NCBI GenBank assembly: GCA_002441445.1 | Contig: DJWC01000004.1 | Coordinates: forward strand, 36,969 to 100,968 | Direction of reading: 5' to 3' | Length of the DNA: 64,000 bases | Source: Pusillimonas sp. UBA6240 | Lineage (GTDB): Bacteria > Pseudomonadota > Gammaproteobacteria > Burkholderiales > Burkholderiaceae_B | Shown: in pieces, positions 34,328 to 42,113 of the stretch | Numbering within the stretch: the first letter of the stretch is position 1 | Layout of the letters: each line of letters begins with the position of its first letter | Notes under the pieces: model-generated | Databases searched by the model: none | Told to the model about the DNA's origin: nothing | The model's input: only the letters and a program-made list of their open reading frames with translations | Program-made: the position numbers and the translations under genes

Positions 34328-36097
34328 CTACGCGACTTCGGCCAGTTCAGCCGCGATCTGACCCTGCTCGAGCCAATGCGCCGCCATGCTTTCGGGCAGG
34401 CCCGATGGTTGGTTTTTGAGGGTGATGCCGATGAGGACGGTATCGATTTGCCCGTCAGCGGCCAATTGATCGAGCCAGCCCAGCAGCTCGGGGCGCGCCG
34501 CTGGTTCGAGCAGGTCTGCGCGGTCCAGCACAAGTAGCTTCAGGCCGGAAATGTGGGAAATGGCCTCGGCGAGCATCGCATCAGTGCGCCACTGCTCGGA
34601 CTCTGCCAGCATCTGGTACGCGCGGCCGTCGGCCGTGATCGTCATGTCGGCGCCAATGGCGACCTGCATCCATCCTGTCGCTTGGGCACTCTCGCGCAGG
34701 CGGTCGTTCAGAGGCCTCAAGGCCGTGCCAAGTATTTGGCCCGGGATACCGTCGGGCGACAGCGCATCCGCGAGCTCCAACCATTGGGCAACATCTTTGT
34801 TGTACTGGGCGGCCTTGGCTGTGTTGGCATCAGCAACTTTGGCCGCCTCCGCAGCGCGATCAAGCGCGGTGCGCTGCTGGTCCAGCGAGGTGCGTTGCGC
34901 GCGCAATTGTTCGAGCTCGCTACGGGCGCTTTGCAATTCTTCATCCTGCACCGCAGGGACGTCTAACGTGTCGGTTTGACTTGATGCCAGTTCCGCGGCC
35001 GCAATGTCGCGGCGCGCATTGTCGACAGAGCGCTGCATGAGGTCGCGGGCCCGGATGGCCTCTGGCAGCTTGGCTGCGGCTTCGGGGTCGCCCTGAGAGT
35101 CCAACTCGCCGTATTGATCCTCGTAGGCATCAAGCGTTGAGGAGGCGTGCTGGTACACCTCGCGATCAATACCCAGCGGCTGCGGTTCATTGATCATTGC
35201 CTGCAACGCCCGGGCCAAGTCATGCATCAAGCCGACGCGCGGCCCCGTCCCAGCGCGCTGTTCAAGGTTCTGCACCTGTTCTACCCACCGCTGCAGCTCT
35301 TTCTCATCGTGCTGAAATTTCGTGCGAAGCGCTGGCAATTTGGCGATTTGCTCTTTACGGGTGGCATCGGCCTGTAGCCACTGCTTGTACTGCTTATGCT
35401 GCTCTTGCAGCCGGCCAAGATTGAGGGTGCTGGTGCTGATCTGCTCGTCCAGCTTGGCTATCTGGATCGACACGCGCGTCAGCGTTTCGCGGTTGAATTC
35501 CGGCACAGGAGCCTTCCAGCCGTCTGCCTTGTTCGAGCCCCAAGCTTCGCCAGTGACGGCCTTCCAGTCAGCCTTGCTTTGCTTGGCCTGGTCCTTGGCA
35601 TACTCGGCCGCAGCGGGAAACCCGCCACCTAGCTTCTTTACAGCTGATTCAATCTTGCCGGCGTCGCAGCCGCGGGCGGCTAGCAACTCCACGACTTTCT
35701 TGCCAGTGACGTGGCAGCCAGTCAGGTCGTACAGCATGGTGCGCCGTGCGTCGGGTGCCAGGCCAGCGAACATGGGCGGGTTAACCACGAACGGCATATA
35801 TTGAGATTCGGGTCCCGAGCCATAGCGCTTGCCGTCGGGCAGGGTGATCCCGTGGGTTTCGCCCTTTACCACGACATTGACCCGCCCGTTCTTGGCCCCT
35901 TCGGTCACCAGCGCCGCATATTCCTTCTTCAGGGAAACGCGCAAAGGATCCTCTCCCAGCGCCATGCGGACGGCTTCCAGCGTGCTGGACTTGCCCGAGC
36001 CGTTGCCGCCGGCAAAAATGACAATGGGCGTCTGGACTGCTATATCCACCGAGCGCGCACCCATTACATTGCGGATATCGATAGCGTCGATCTTCAT
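34328..36097 (-). CDS. SbcC/RecF-like AAA ATPase
   Basis: About 589 residues. The N-terminus has a RecF/SbcC P-loop, VIFAGGNGSGKSSTLEAVRMALG. The centre is rich in coiled coil (about 205-480). The C-terminus has a degenerate Walker B region (GLKLLVLDRADLLEP). This matches SMC-like ATPases of phage recombination clusters, which process DNA ends with a nuclease. It lies directly downstream of recT. Start is ATG 36097; a GTG at 36106 overlaps the recT stop. Confidence 0.85.
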   Translation of the reverse strand: MKIDAIDIRNVMGARSVDIAVQTPIVIFAGGNGSGKSSTLEAVRMALGEDPLRVSLKKEYAALVTEGAKNGRVNVVVKGETHGITLPDGKRYGSGPESQYMPFVVNPPMFAGLAPDARRTMLYDLTGCHVTGKKVVELLAARGCDAGKIESAVKKLGGGFPAAAEYAKDQAKQSKADWKAVTGEAWGSNKADGWKAPVPEFNRETLTRVSIQIAKLDEQISTSTLNLGRLQEQHKQYKQWLQADATRKEQIAKLPALRTKFQHDEKELQRWVEQVQNLEQRAGTGPRVGLMHDLARALQAMINEPQPLGIDREVYQHASSTLDAYEDQYGELDSQGDPEAAAKLPEAIRARDLMQRSVDNARRDIAAAELASSQTDTLDVPAVQDEELQSARSELEQLRAQRTSLDQQRTALDRAAEAAKVADANTAKAAQYNKDVAQWLELADALSPDGIPGQILGTALRPLNDRLRESAQATGWMQVAIGADMTITADGRAYQMLAESEQWRTDAMLAEAISHISGLKLLVLDRADLLEPAARPELLGWLDQLAADGQIDTVLIGITLKNQPSGLPESMAAHWLEQGQIAAELAEVA

Positions 36098-36102
36098 GCC
36101 GA

Positions 36103-37356
36103 TCACTCCATGCTGATATTCGAAGGCCGCCGGCGTGATGCTTGGGTCGGCGCGGAATCAAGCTCGTCCAGGCGCTTGTGGTAGGCGGCTGTCAGTGCTT
36201 CCTGCTGCGCTGGGGCGCAGTCCTGGATGCTGTCGGCGGCTAGGCCAAGTGCATCGTGGTCTTTGGCGTTCTGGATGGAGGCAAGAATTGCTTGGTGATC
36301 CATATACGCCTCCCCCTCGTCAGCAGGGGCCGACGATTCGGCCGCCTGCGCCGGTTTACCGGCCTCGGCTTGCGCCTTCCGGGGGGAGTGTTTGGCGGCG
36401 CCGGTTCGTACTTCAATAGGCTCGGCTTCGCGTTGGCGTGGCGTGAAGTCGGCGGACTCGGAAGGGTCGTTCTCCAGCGCCGGCGGCTCATATCCATCCT
36501 GCACGACACCGCGCACCACGTCCGGGTCAGCCATGGCCGCCATATCGATGACATTGGCCTCAGCGTCCGAATCAATGGCGGCTGCGGTGTTCATGGCGTC
36601 GCCTACGGCCAGCGGCAACTGTTTTGCGTGTTTCTTGATGGCGGACTTGGCGGCCATGTCGTCGAACCACAGCACCCAAGGCGTGTCGGCCAGCTTCTGC
36701 TCGGCGCTGATGCGATCCCTTTCCTTATCTGCCTGCTCGACCTTGCGCACTAGGGCGTTGTAGGTTTCTGACCGCGAGCGTATCTTGTGGATTTCCTCCA
36801 ATGGCAGCACGGTCGCCATTTCCATACCGGATGTCAGTTTGGTGAAGCAGTAGGCGCCGATGGGGTCGCCGCGATCCTTTAGCGCTTTTTCATACTCAAG
36901 GAACGAATTGCTGCCCTTCATATGCTTGAAATGGTCATGCTCGTGGATTGTCTCGGCCTCGATGCTGGCGATGCGATCACTACGGTGCGCAAGCGTGATG
37001 AAGCCGCGGTAGCCGATCTGAAACTGGCAGTCATACACGTCCACCCATTCGCCGTTTATCTTGGCGCGCTTTTTGTAGGGAATGAGGAAGGCCTGCTGCT
37101 GGACGGTATTGGGCTCTAGGCCCAGAGCGGCCGAAGTCATGAATGCACCCAGAACGCTCTGCGGGTCGCACTGCAACAACAGCGGCGTTTTCTTGACCGC
37201 ATTGATAGCCAGCCGCAGGAACCGATCAGCCGTAAAGAATTGACCGGCGACCGCAGCGATGCTCTTCTCGAATTTGGGATTGCCTTGTAGATATGTGAAT
37301 ATCGTCGGCGTTGAGGTCGCGCCGGTTGTCACCGCGCGTAGTTGATTTGCACTCAT
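36103..37356 (-). CDS. recT: RecT-family single-strand annealing protein
   Basis: 417 residues. The RecT core spans roughly residues 20-270: CDPQSVLGAFMTSAALGLEPN, FLIPYKK, CQFQIGYRGFITLAHRS and AYCFTKLTSGMEMATVLPLEEI. The C-terminal 150 residues are charged and low complexity, longer than usual. RecT anneals complementary strands exposed by its partner exonuclease, which is the YqaJ gene just upstream (ATGA overlap). It acts in phage recombination. Confidence 0.93.
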   Translation of the reverse strand: MSANQLRAVTTGATSTPTIFTYLQGNPKFEKSIAAVAGQFFTADRFLRLAINAVKKTPLLLQCDPQSVLGAFMTSAALGLEPNTVQQQAFLIPYKKRAKINGEWVDVYDCQFQIGYRGFITLAHRSDRIASIEAETIHEHDHFKHMKGSNSFLEYEKALKDRGDPIGAYCFTKLTSGMEMATVLPLEEIHKIRSRSETYNALVRKVEQADKERDRISAEQKLADTPWVLWFDDMAAKSAIKKHAKQLPLAVGDAMNTAAAIDSDAEANVIDMAAMADPDVVRGVVQDGYEPPALENDPSESADFTPRQREAEPIEVRTGAAKHSPRKAQAEAGKPAQAAESSAPADEGEAYMDHQAILASIQNAKDHDALGLAADSIQDCAPAQQEALTAAYHKRLDELDSAPTQASRRRPSNISME

Positions 37357-38315
37357 GAGTGTTTCCTTTTCTTAAAGCGCATGACGCGCTGGTAGGAGGT
37401 GGTTTTGAACTTCGCAAAAAGGTCCGGATGCTCTCGTTCCAGGGCCTCCTGATCGAGCCGGCGCGCCTCTTGGGCCTTCCAGGTCAAGACGGGCTCGCCG
37501 CCGATGGTCAAGATGGAATGAGGGGAAATGAACTCGGCGATATCGAGCTGCAGGCTTTCGGCCTCGTTCTCCCAGGACTTGATCTGCTCTTTGATTGAAC
37601 GCAGCCGCTCCACCTTGATCGCGGTCGGCTGGTCCGCCTCGATGCTCTTGCCGTTGTCGATCGGGTAGATGGCCTTGACATCATCAAAGCGCATGATGTC
37701 CGGAACCTTGTCGCCCAAGATGCAGTCGTTCCAGAACTCGACCGCCTTGGCACGCATGGCGGCGATCACTTCATCGTCGCGTTCAGCCCAATAGGTGCCC
37801 ACTGCATCCAAGCTCATCATCGGCGACACAATGCAGCGGCGCTTGCCGGTAATACCGAGACCATGCATGAACTGCACGTGATAGTGCAAAGGCATTTCGT
37901 CCGTTTCTTCATCACCCCATTGGGTTTTGGCCAACCCACGCACGGTCTTCGCGTCGCCATTGATATGCTCACCATCGAGCATCAATTCAAAGTCAATTTC
38001 GCAGGACAGGAACGGGTACTCAGCATCGAAGTACCGTTTGTTCCTGGCGATCAGCTCCACATCGTGGCCCTCATCGCGCAGCTTCTCGATGGTCATATCG
38101 ACGATGATCGGCTCCAGTCGCTTGCCGGCATCGAGAATCCGCTGCTCAGCCTTGCTGCGGCGACGCGGCCGGCGTCGGCCGGTCTTCTCCAACCACAGCT
38201 CCACGGCAGTGGTGTAGGGGCTGACGCCATAGATGGCCGCCATGTCGCTGCCGCCTATGTACGAGCGGCGCTCGAGGGCGAACTGCTCTTCGGTGGTGAG
38301 GGCTACGGCGCTCAT
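37353..38315 (-). CDS. YqaJ-family viral recombinase exonuclease
   Basis: 320 residues. Family motifs are RRSYIGGSDMAAIYG near the N-terminus, LEPIIVD, and the nuclease core CEIDFELMLDG...GDAKTV with the D-x(n)-DxK metal-binding residues. It resects DNA ends 5' to 3' to load RecT, like lambda exonuclease. It is translationally coupled to recT. Start is 38315; its first codon overlaps the upstream stop. Confidence 0.92.
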   Translation of the reverse strand: MSAVALTTEEQFALERRSYIGGSDMAAIYGVSPYTTAVELWLEKTGRRRPRRRSKAEQRILDAGKRLEPIIVDMTIEKLRDEGHDVELIARNKRYFDAEYPFLSCEIDFELMLDGEHINGDAKTVRGLAKTQWGDEETDEMPLHYHVQFMHGLGITGKRRCIVSPMMSLDAVGTYWAERDDEVIAAMRAKAVEFWNDCILGDKVPDIMRFDDVKAIYPIDNGKSIEADQPTAIKVERLRSIKEQIKSWENEAESLQLDIAEFISPHSILTIGGEPVLTWKAQEARRLDQEALEREHPDLFAKFKTTSYQRVMRFKKRKHS

Positions 38316-38500
38316 GCCTGCTCTCCCATGCGCAGCTCTTGAATTCGATTCATAAGCTGCCAGTACGAGGCTGTGCGGGTCTGTGCGTTGAAATCCAGCC
38401 CCGTGAAAATGCAGTGCCCGTCCGGAAGATTGATTTCCCGCCGCACTTGGCGGGCATCCTCCAAGTATTTGCGATACAGGACCTTGGTGAGATAACGCAT
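38312..38500 (-). CDS. Small phage protein
   Basis: 62 residues (MRYLTKVLYRKYLEDARQVRREINLP...), basic and helical at the N-terminus. It overlaps the exonuclease start. No recognised domain. Confidence 0.65.
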   Translation of the reverse strand: MRYLTKVLYRKYLEDARQVRREINLPDGHCIFTGLDFNAQTRTASYWQLMNRIQELRMGEQA

Positions 38501-38501
38501 G

Positions 38502-38729
38502 TCAGCGCACCCCCGCCGCGCCGGTCAGCGACAGCAACAAGATGAGGGCGGCCAAGAATGCACCACCGCCGATCCAACCTGATAGCGGAATATGCTCGCT
38601 GGGATGGACAGCGCGCCAGCCATACCGCAAAGCCAAGTGTGGGCGAATCAAACGCAGCCAGATGGTGTCCAGCAGCGCCGCGCAGCCCAAGGCGCCCATC
38701 AGCAAGATGATGTGGTCCAGCGCGTTCAT
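38502..38729 (-). CDS. Small membrane protein
   Basis: 75 residues with two hydrophobic helices (DHIILLMGALGCAALLDTIWL and GWIGGGAFLAALILLLSLTG) joined by a short basic loop. No family is recognised. It overlaps the upstream stop by ATGA. Confidence 0.65.
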   Translation of the reverse strand: MNALDHIILLMGALGCAALLDTIWLRLIRPHLALRYGWRAVHPSEHIPLSGWIGGGAFLAALILLLSLTGAAGVR

Positions 38730-39010
38730 GCCGACGCTCCCGCGGATTCGTTGGACAGGGCGGGCCGAAGCTTCGCCAACTGCTCCTCGTATTGCTTTTT
38801 CAAGGACGCAGCCTTCACCTGGATCGCTTCGATTTCGGCGATACGGCGCTCAAAGTCAGCCGGAATCTCAAAATCCACAGTGGCCTTTGCCACGAAGACG
38901 TATTCCTTGAATTGATCAAGGCCTTCGACGTTTGAGCCGAAGGTGATGTAGGTGTATTTACCCAAGTAGTTGGGCCGCAATGAGCGATGTACGTAGACGT
39001 CGATTTGCAT
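38726..39010 (-). CDS. Hypothetical phage protein
   Basis: 94 residues from the ATG at 39010 (MQIDVYVHRSLRPNYLGKYTYI), beta-rich at the N-terminus and coiled-coil at the C-terminus. The AAGGGA ribosome-binding site lies inside the preceding micro-gene. Confidence 0.65.
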   Translation of the reverse strand: MQIDVYVHRSLRPNYLGKYTYITFGSNVEGLDQFKEYVFVAKATVDFEIPADFERRIAEIEAIQVKAASLKKQYEEQLAKLRPALSNESAGASA

Positions 39011-39011
39011 G

Positions 39012-39104
39012 TCAGTCCCTTGCGATGAAGTCGACCACCACTTGGCCGGCAAAAGCCAAGGCCAGTGCGGCGGCGAAGTAGGAAACAAGGAAGAGGGCGC
39101 TCAT
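39012..39104 (-). CDS. 30-residue single-helix membrane peptide
   Basis: A very short gene. The ATG at 39104 overlaps the upstream stop (ATGA), follows GGAGG, and encodes about 30 residues dominated by the hydrophobic segment LFLVSYFAAALALAFAGQV before an acidic end. Its stop lies one base before the next ATG, whose ribosome-binding site it contains. Perfect operon packing supports translation. Function unknown. Confidence 0.6.
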   Translation of the reverse strand: MSALFLVSYFAAALALAFAGQVVVDFIARD

Positions 39105-39517
39105 TTTTCCTCCAGTACCGACAGGAGGTAGAGATTCGCAGCGTGCGCGGCCATGTATTCGGCGTGCTCTTCGGCGAACTTTTCAATCAGCGGATTCAGA
39201 ATCTTTTTGGCGCGGGCCAGAGATTCTGGCTTGCCGTCGCTGTAGATCGCGCCCAGAATCGGCGCCATATCGGCGGGCTCTTCGGCTTCGGTCAACGCGG
39301 TCCAAAGGTCGCCGGCGTCGTAGGTGATCGACTGGCCGGTTGCGGACCTGCTGTGCAGAAATCCCTCGCCGGTTTCGATGATGCTGCGTACCAGACGTTG
39401 CGCCCGGTCCAGCTCGAAGCGGTAGGCCCTGTTGAACGTTGCTTCGTAGGCGCGCTCTATTTCAAGCGGCAGCTCGGGCGGCGTCGTGGCCGGCTCGAGT
39501 GAACGTGCGTATCCCAT
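39101..39517 (-). CDS. Hypothetical phage protein, first gene after the structured leader
   Basis: 138 residues (MGYARSLEPATTPPELPLEIERAYEATFNRAYRF...), largely helical. GGGGAG lies before the ATG. It is the first protein gene downstream, on the minus strand, of the 1.57-kb structured non-coding region. Not recognised. Confidence 0.7.
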   Translation of the reverse strand: MGYARSLEPATTPPELPLEIERAYEATFNRAYRFELDRAQRLVRSIIETGEGFLHSRSATGQSITYDAGDLWTALTEAEEPADMAPILGAIYSDGKPESLARAKKILNPLIEKFAEEHAEYMAAHAANLYLLSVLEEK

Positions 39518-39550
39518 CCTTTTCTCCCCAAGATGCTCGTGACAACCTGT

Positions 39551-39567
39551 GGAAATAAGGAAGGGTG
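39551..39567 (-). repeat. 3' arm of the long-range helix closing module 2
   Basis: Exact inverted match to 40630-40646 across 1,062 bases. It ends about 35 bases before the ATG of the first protein gene. Confidence 0.8.
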
Positions 39568-40629
39568 TTGATATGGGTGCCTACTCGCTGCACTATCACC
39601 GTATGTCTGGCGACCGCATCTGCTTTCGGCGTTGGTGGGGGCCGGGTGCTACCCGTATGGCGTCGGCGCGAGGCCAGTGGCTTTTCATCGCGTTTATCCT
39701 TGGCTGGCCTGATTACAAGTCAGGTGCCTGACGCTTTACTGCCTCCCATCAAGAAAAAGAGCAGACCTCGCCCCTTGTTTATCCGCACGCGATTTGGGAT
39801 TCGCTACTACGTGGGTTCGGGCCGACTGTTTTGCACGCCCGCGCTCTTTCTTGATGGTCCCGGCTCTCACCATGCCGGGCATGGGCCTGTGCGCCATACA
39901 GGCTGGCGTGAAATGGCTATCGCGGTTGTCTACTGGCTTGCCGGCACGGAGAACTTTTCGCGATTGCCATCATCGAAGCGGGCCGGACACCAACCCGGCA
40001 TGGCACTGTCGCACGTGCCCCAGACTATCAACCCCGCACGAACCTGGTAGCGAGTGATACGTTGCTTCCCCGGTTTACGTTTCCCGGCATATTTCCAGTG
40101 TTGCGTGTGCTGCGTAGCTACCTTCCACGCCGCCGCTTCGATGATGGCCCTGCCGCGCGATACCCGACCGCGGGCAGGACCTGATGGCTTACAGTTTCGG
40201 CTTCTCTGTCAACTCTTGGGTGGCTTCCCGAAGTACGCCTTCCGGAGTCGATTTCATGTTTCAGGTGCCTCATGGGCTGCTGCCATCATGGGGTGGGGCT
40301 AGTACTTTCCTAGCAGTCACTATGCGGAGTTCATAGATCGGCGAGATTGTGTAGGTGGTGCTACATCTCACCGTGCCAAAATCGCGTGATACACGCGGTG
40401 ACCACACCACCCACCCCATGATGGCCCTGGGCTCTTACGCGACCCAGGTTTACGACCATTCACCGATGGCTCGGTACTGCCGCTGTGCGGGCCTGCCCGG
40501 TTGCACTTTGCCGCTCAATCGCCTCGGACGGTTCCTGCAACTCCCCCGTCGGCACACCGCAGGCGCATGCTCCGCCTTTCGGCACATGCTCAAGGCCCTC
40601 TCTGGAGGTATCCCTTCAGGATGCTTTCG

Positions 40630-40646
40630 CACCCTTCCTTATTTCC
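40630..40646 (-). repeat. 5' arm of the long-range helix closing module 2
   Basis: Minus-strand GGAAATAAGGAAGGGTG pairs exactly with 39551-39567. Allowing one G-U pair and one bulge the helix extends to about 26 bp (40630-40656 with 39540-39567). Confidence 0.8.
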
Positions 40647-40650
40647 CAAG

Positions 40651-40663
40651 TTGTCAAAGAGCG
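40651..40663 (-). promoter_or_regulatory. boxA-like antitermination element 2
   Basis: Minus-strand CGCTCTTTGACAA, followed by CTTGGGA as after element 1 (TTTGGGA). It begins the second module, with a GAAA-capped hairpin 20-30 bases downstream. Confidence 0.55.
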
Positions 40664-40682
40664 GTTTAGCCACTCTCAAACA

Positions 40683-40705
40683 TTGGGATCAGGGAAAGGC
40701 GCAGC
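40683..40705 (-). repeat. 3' arm of the long-range helix closing module 1
   Basis: Exact inverted match to 41064-41086, 358 bases away. The extended imperfect match covers 40673-40705. Confidence 0.85.
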
Positions 40706-41011
40706 GACTTCGGCTATGCTGGTGCTGGTCCTGTTTTCGCCGTTTGGCAGCGGCGACAGAGACGGTAATCCCAACGCTTGCCCCGTTCTCGTGGGTCGCA
40801 ATCGATATGCGACACGCTGGGTGCACCGTCTTCTGCCTTCTGGCGTGGCAAGCGCCAGTTCACCCCACTGACCGATCAACGTCGGTCGCTGGGCGCCCGG
40901 TGACCGCACCTTTCAGGAGAAATCCTTGAAACTGTGCATCACTGTCAAGGTGAAGATCGATGTCGCAAGATGCCTTTGGGCGCTTGCGCTGTTGATCTTG
41001 TGACCTCGGTG

Positions 41012-41036
41012 GCGGGATGGTGTCAGGCCATCCCGC
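41012..41036 (-). other. Perfect 9-bp hairpin in module 1
   Basis: GCGGGATGG and CCATCCCGC flank a 7-base loop. Four more perfect 6-bp stems follow in this module at 40870-40887, 40840-40858, 40795-40813 and 40737-40756. Confidence 0.7.
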
Positions 41037-41063
41037 TGGTCGAAACGCCAACAAGCCTTCGCT

Positions 41064-41086
41064 GCTGCGCCTTTCCCTGATCCCAA
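41064..41086 (-). repeat. 5' arm of the long-range helix closing module 1
   Basis: Exact 23-bp inverted match to 40683-40705. With a mismatch and a two-base gap the match runs on through the boxA-like sequence to 41098. Confidence 0.85.
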
Positions 41087-41087
41087 A

Positions 41088-41100
41088 TTGTTTAAGAGCG
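41088..41100 (-). promoter_or_regulatory. boxA-like antitermination element 1
   Basis: Minus-strand CGCTCTTAAACAA closely matches lambda nut boxA (CGCTCTTA) and rrn boxA (TGCTCTTTAACAA), the binding site of NusB-NusE. It lies about 24 bases after the predicted leftward start. Confidence 0.6.
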
Positions 41101-41130
41101 ATTTCTCGCCGTAGTGGCGGCTTGGGATAA

Positions 41131-41159
41131 ACTATAGCAATGCTATGCTTTTAATGCAA
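41131..41159 (-). promoter_or_regulatory. Leftward early promoter (pL-like)
   Basis: Minus-strand TTGCAT (41159-41154), 17-base spacer and TATAGT (41136-41131). The -10 box overlaps operator 1, so bound repressor would block it. Predicted start about 41124. Confidence 0.6.
41134..41146. promoter_or_regulatory. Phage operator 1
   Basis: ATAGCAATGCTAT, a perfect palindrome around a central A, identical to the two sites at the repressor/Cro junction. Confidence 0.8.
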
Positions 41160-41171
41160 TAGCAAAGCTAT
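41159..41171. promoter_or_regulatory. Phage operator 2
   Basis: ATAGCAAAGCTAT, one mismatch from the consensus, 25 bp centre to centre from operator 1. It lies over a possible rightward -10 (TATAGT, 41169-41174) for the gene at 41229. Confidence 0.7.
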
Positions 41172-41228
41172 AGTTTTTTTGGGGGAGCACGATTTAAATG
41201 TTTCAGCGACGAATTATTGAGGGTCGGC

Positions 41229-41687
41229 ATGACGAAAGAAAATGGTGATTACTGCGGCGGCTGCAGTTCTGATACCCCGCTGGACGTGGGGCTAAATGAT
41301 GCGGCTATCAATATGGACCGTGAGATTGCGCACTATGTGTACGGGGTAGCGGAAGAGGTATTGGACGTCTGGCCATTTCCATTGCCCAGGTTTTCGACTG
41401 ATAAGAAATGGGCGCTATCCGCGCTGGATGTGGCTTGCAGAGGGGGCACGATGCCGTCGGGCATCGAAGCCGCCCTTTGTGAGGCGGTTTGGGAGGTATT
41501 TAAGGTACGCCCAGCAAAGGGTGAGCTATTGCTTTTCTTATCGGCGTTGACACCGCAATTGATTTGCCGGGCGGTGTTAACTATCGCTCGAAATGATCAA
41601 TACCAAGAATTCTCATTAAGGCGTGATGATCGTCTTCGGGGTATCCGTAGAGTAGCCCTGCGGGAAGTTGATACAGGAATTCGTTGA
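41229..41687 (+). CDS. Hypothetical phage protein
   Basis: 152 residues from the ATG at 41229 (MTKENGDYCGGCSSDTPLDVG) after GAGGGTC. The middle part is helical (REIAHYVYGVAEEVLDVWPF). The C-terminal 35 residues overlap a convergent leftward gene and look less protein-like. Its promoter would be under operator 2, so it may be expressed early or from the prophage. Not recognised. Confidence 0.55.
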   Translation: MTKENGDYCGGCSSDTPLDVGLNDAAINMDREIAHYVYGVAEEVLDVWPFPLPRFSTDKKWALSALDVACRGGTMPSGIEAALCEAVWEVFKVRPAKGELLLFLSALTPQLICRAVLTIARNDQYQEFSLRRDDRLRGIRRVALREVDTGIR

Positions 41688-41781
41688 ACTCTAGGAGAGT
41701 GGCCTGGCGGCCCTGCAGGTGTTTCTTCCAGAGGGCACGGATCATCTGCTCATTGTCCTGCTTGCGGGTGGCTTTCTTCAT
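41581..41781 (-). CDS. Small basic hypothetical protein
   Basis: 66 residues (MKKATRKQDNEQMIRALWKKHLQGRQATLLEFNEFLYQLP...), protein-like and helical, starting inside the upstream stop (ATGA overlap with the membrane protein gene). It overlaps the 3' end of the rightward gene by 107 bases. Function unknown. Confidence 0.55.
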   Translation of the reverse strand: MKKATRKQDNEQMIRALWKKHLQGRQATLLEFNEFLYQLPAGLLYGYPEDDHHALMRILGIDHFER

Positions 41782-42113
41782 CGTCGCGGCTTATCTCGAG
41801 TACGAGTCGGATCGACGTTATTCTTGGTGGCCTTATCAACCCCCATGAGGACTCCCAAGGCAAATACAATTCCCAAGAAAAACCAAAGGAGGAAAAAAAG
41901 TGCAAGCCTGCCAGCGATATCCTTCAGAGTAACCGAGCCTAGATCGCCTCCAAGCGCCATCACCGCAGCCACAATTCCTGATACCCATGCGGCAAAATTT
42001 ACTTTATTTTCCTCAGTTAGAACCTTCAGTTTGGCCAAGATAAATCCAATGACGAAACCTCCAAGAATAATGGCAATCCAGCCGAGCCCAGTGCCTTCAT
42101 CTGGTGGATTCAC
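41778..42113 (-). CDS. Membrane protein, probable prophage cargo
   Basis: 111 residues with three hydrophobic helices: GWIAIILGGFVIGFILAKL, FAAWVSGIVAAVMALGG and LALFFLLWFFLGIVFALGVLMG. A basic tail follows. Base composition is AT-richer than the neighbours. It overlaps the end of the Rap1a/Tai-like gene, so the two are probably co-expressed in the lysogen. Confidence 0.7.
   Translation of the reverse strand: MNPPDEGTGLGWIAIILGGFVIGFILAKLKVLTEENKVNFAAWVSGIVAAVMALGGDLGSVTLKDIAGRLALFFLLWFFLGIVFALGVLMGVDKATKNNVDPTRTRDKPRR

Larger units (their letters stand above)
39551..41124 (-). ncRNA. Candidate large structured RNA, two boxA-led modules
   Basis: No convincing gene lies here on either strand. 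The DNA is packed with perfect inverted repeats of 5-9 bp. On the minus strand, from the predicted start at about 41124, there is boxA-like CGCTCTTAAACAA, then a 404-base module closed by a 23-bp exact helix (41064-41086 with 40683-40705). A second boxA-like CGCTCTTTGACAA follows, then a module of about 1.1 kb closed by a 17-bp exact helix (40630-40646 with 39551-39567). A stem capped by a GAAA tetraloop (GGGTGC-GAAA-GCATCC) opens the second module. Size and prophage location recall GOLLD and ROOL RNAs, but I cannot assign it to a known class. Confidence 0.6.

Noticed and set aside
39549..40669. Several 60-160 residue open frames in the 39.5-41.1 kb region
   Set aside because: They lack family similarity, consistent ribosome-binding sites and operon packing, lie in different frames, and cross perfect hairpins. 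A structured RNA explains the region better.
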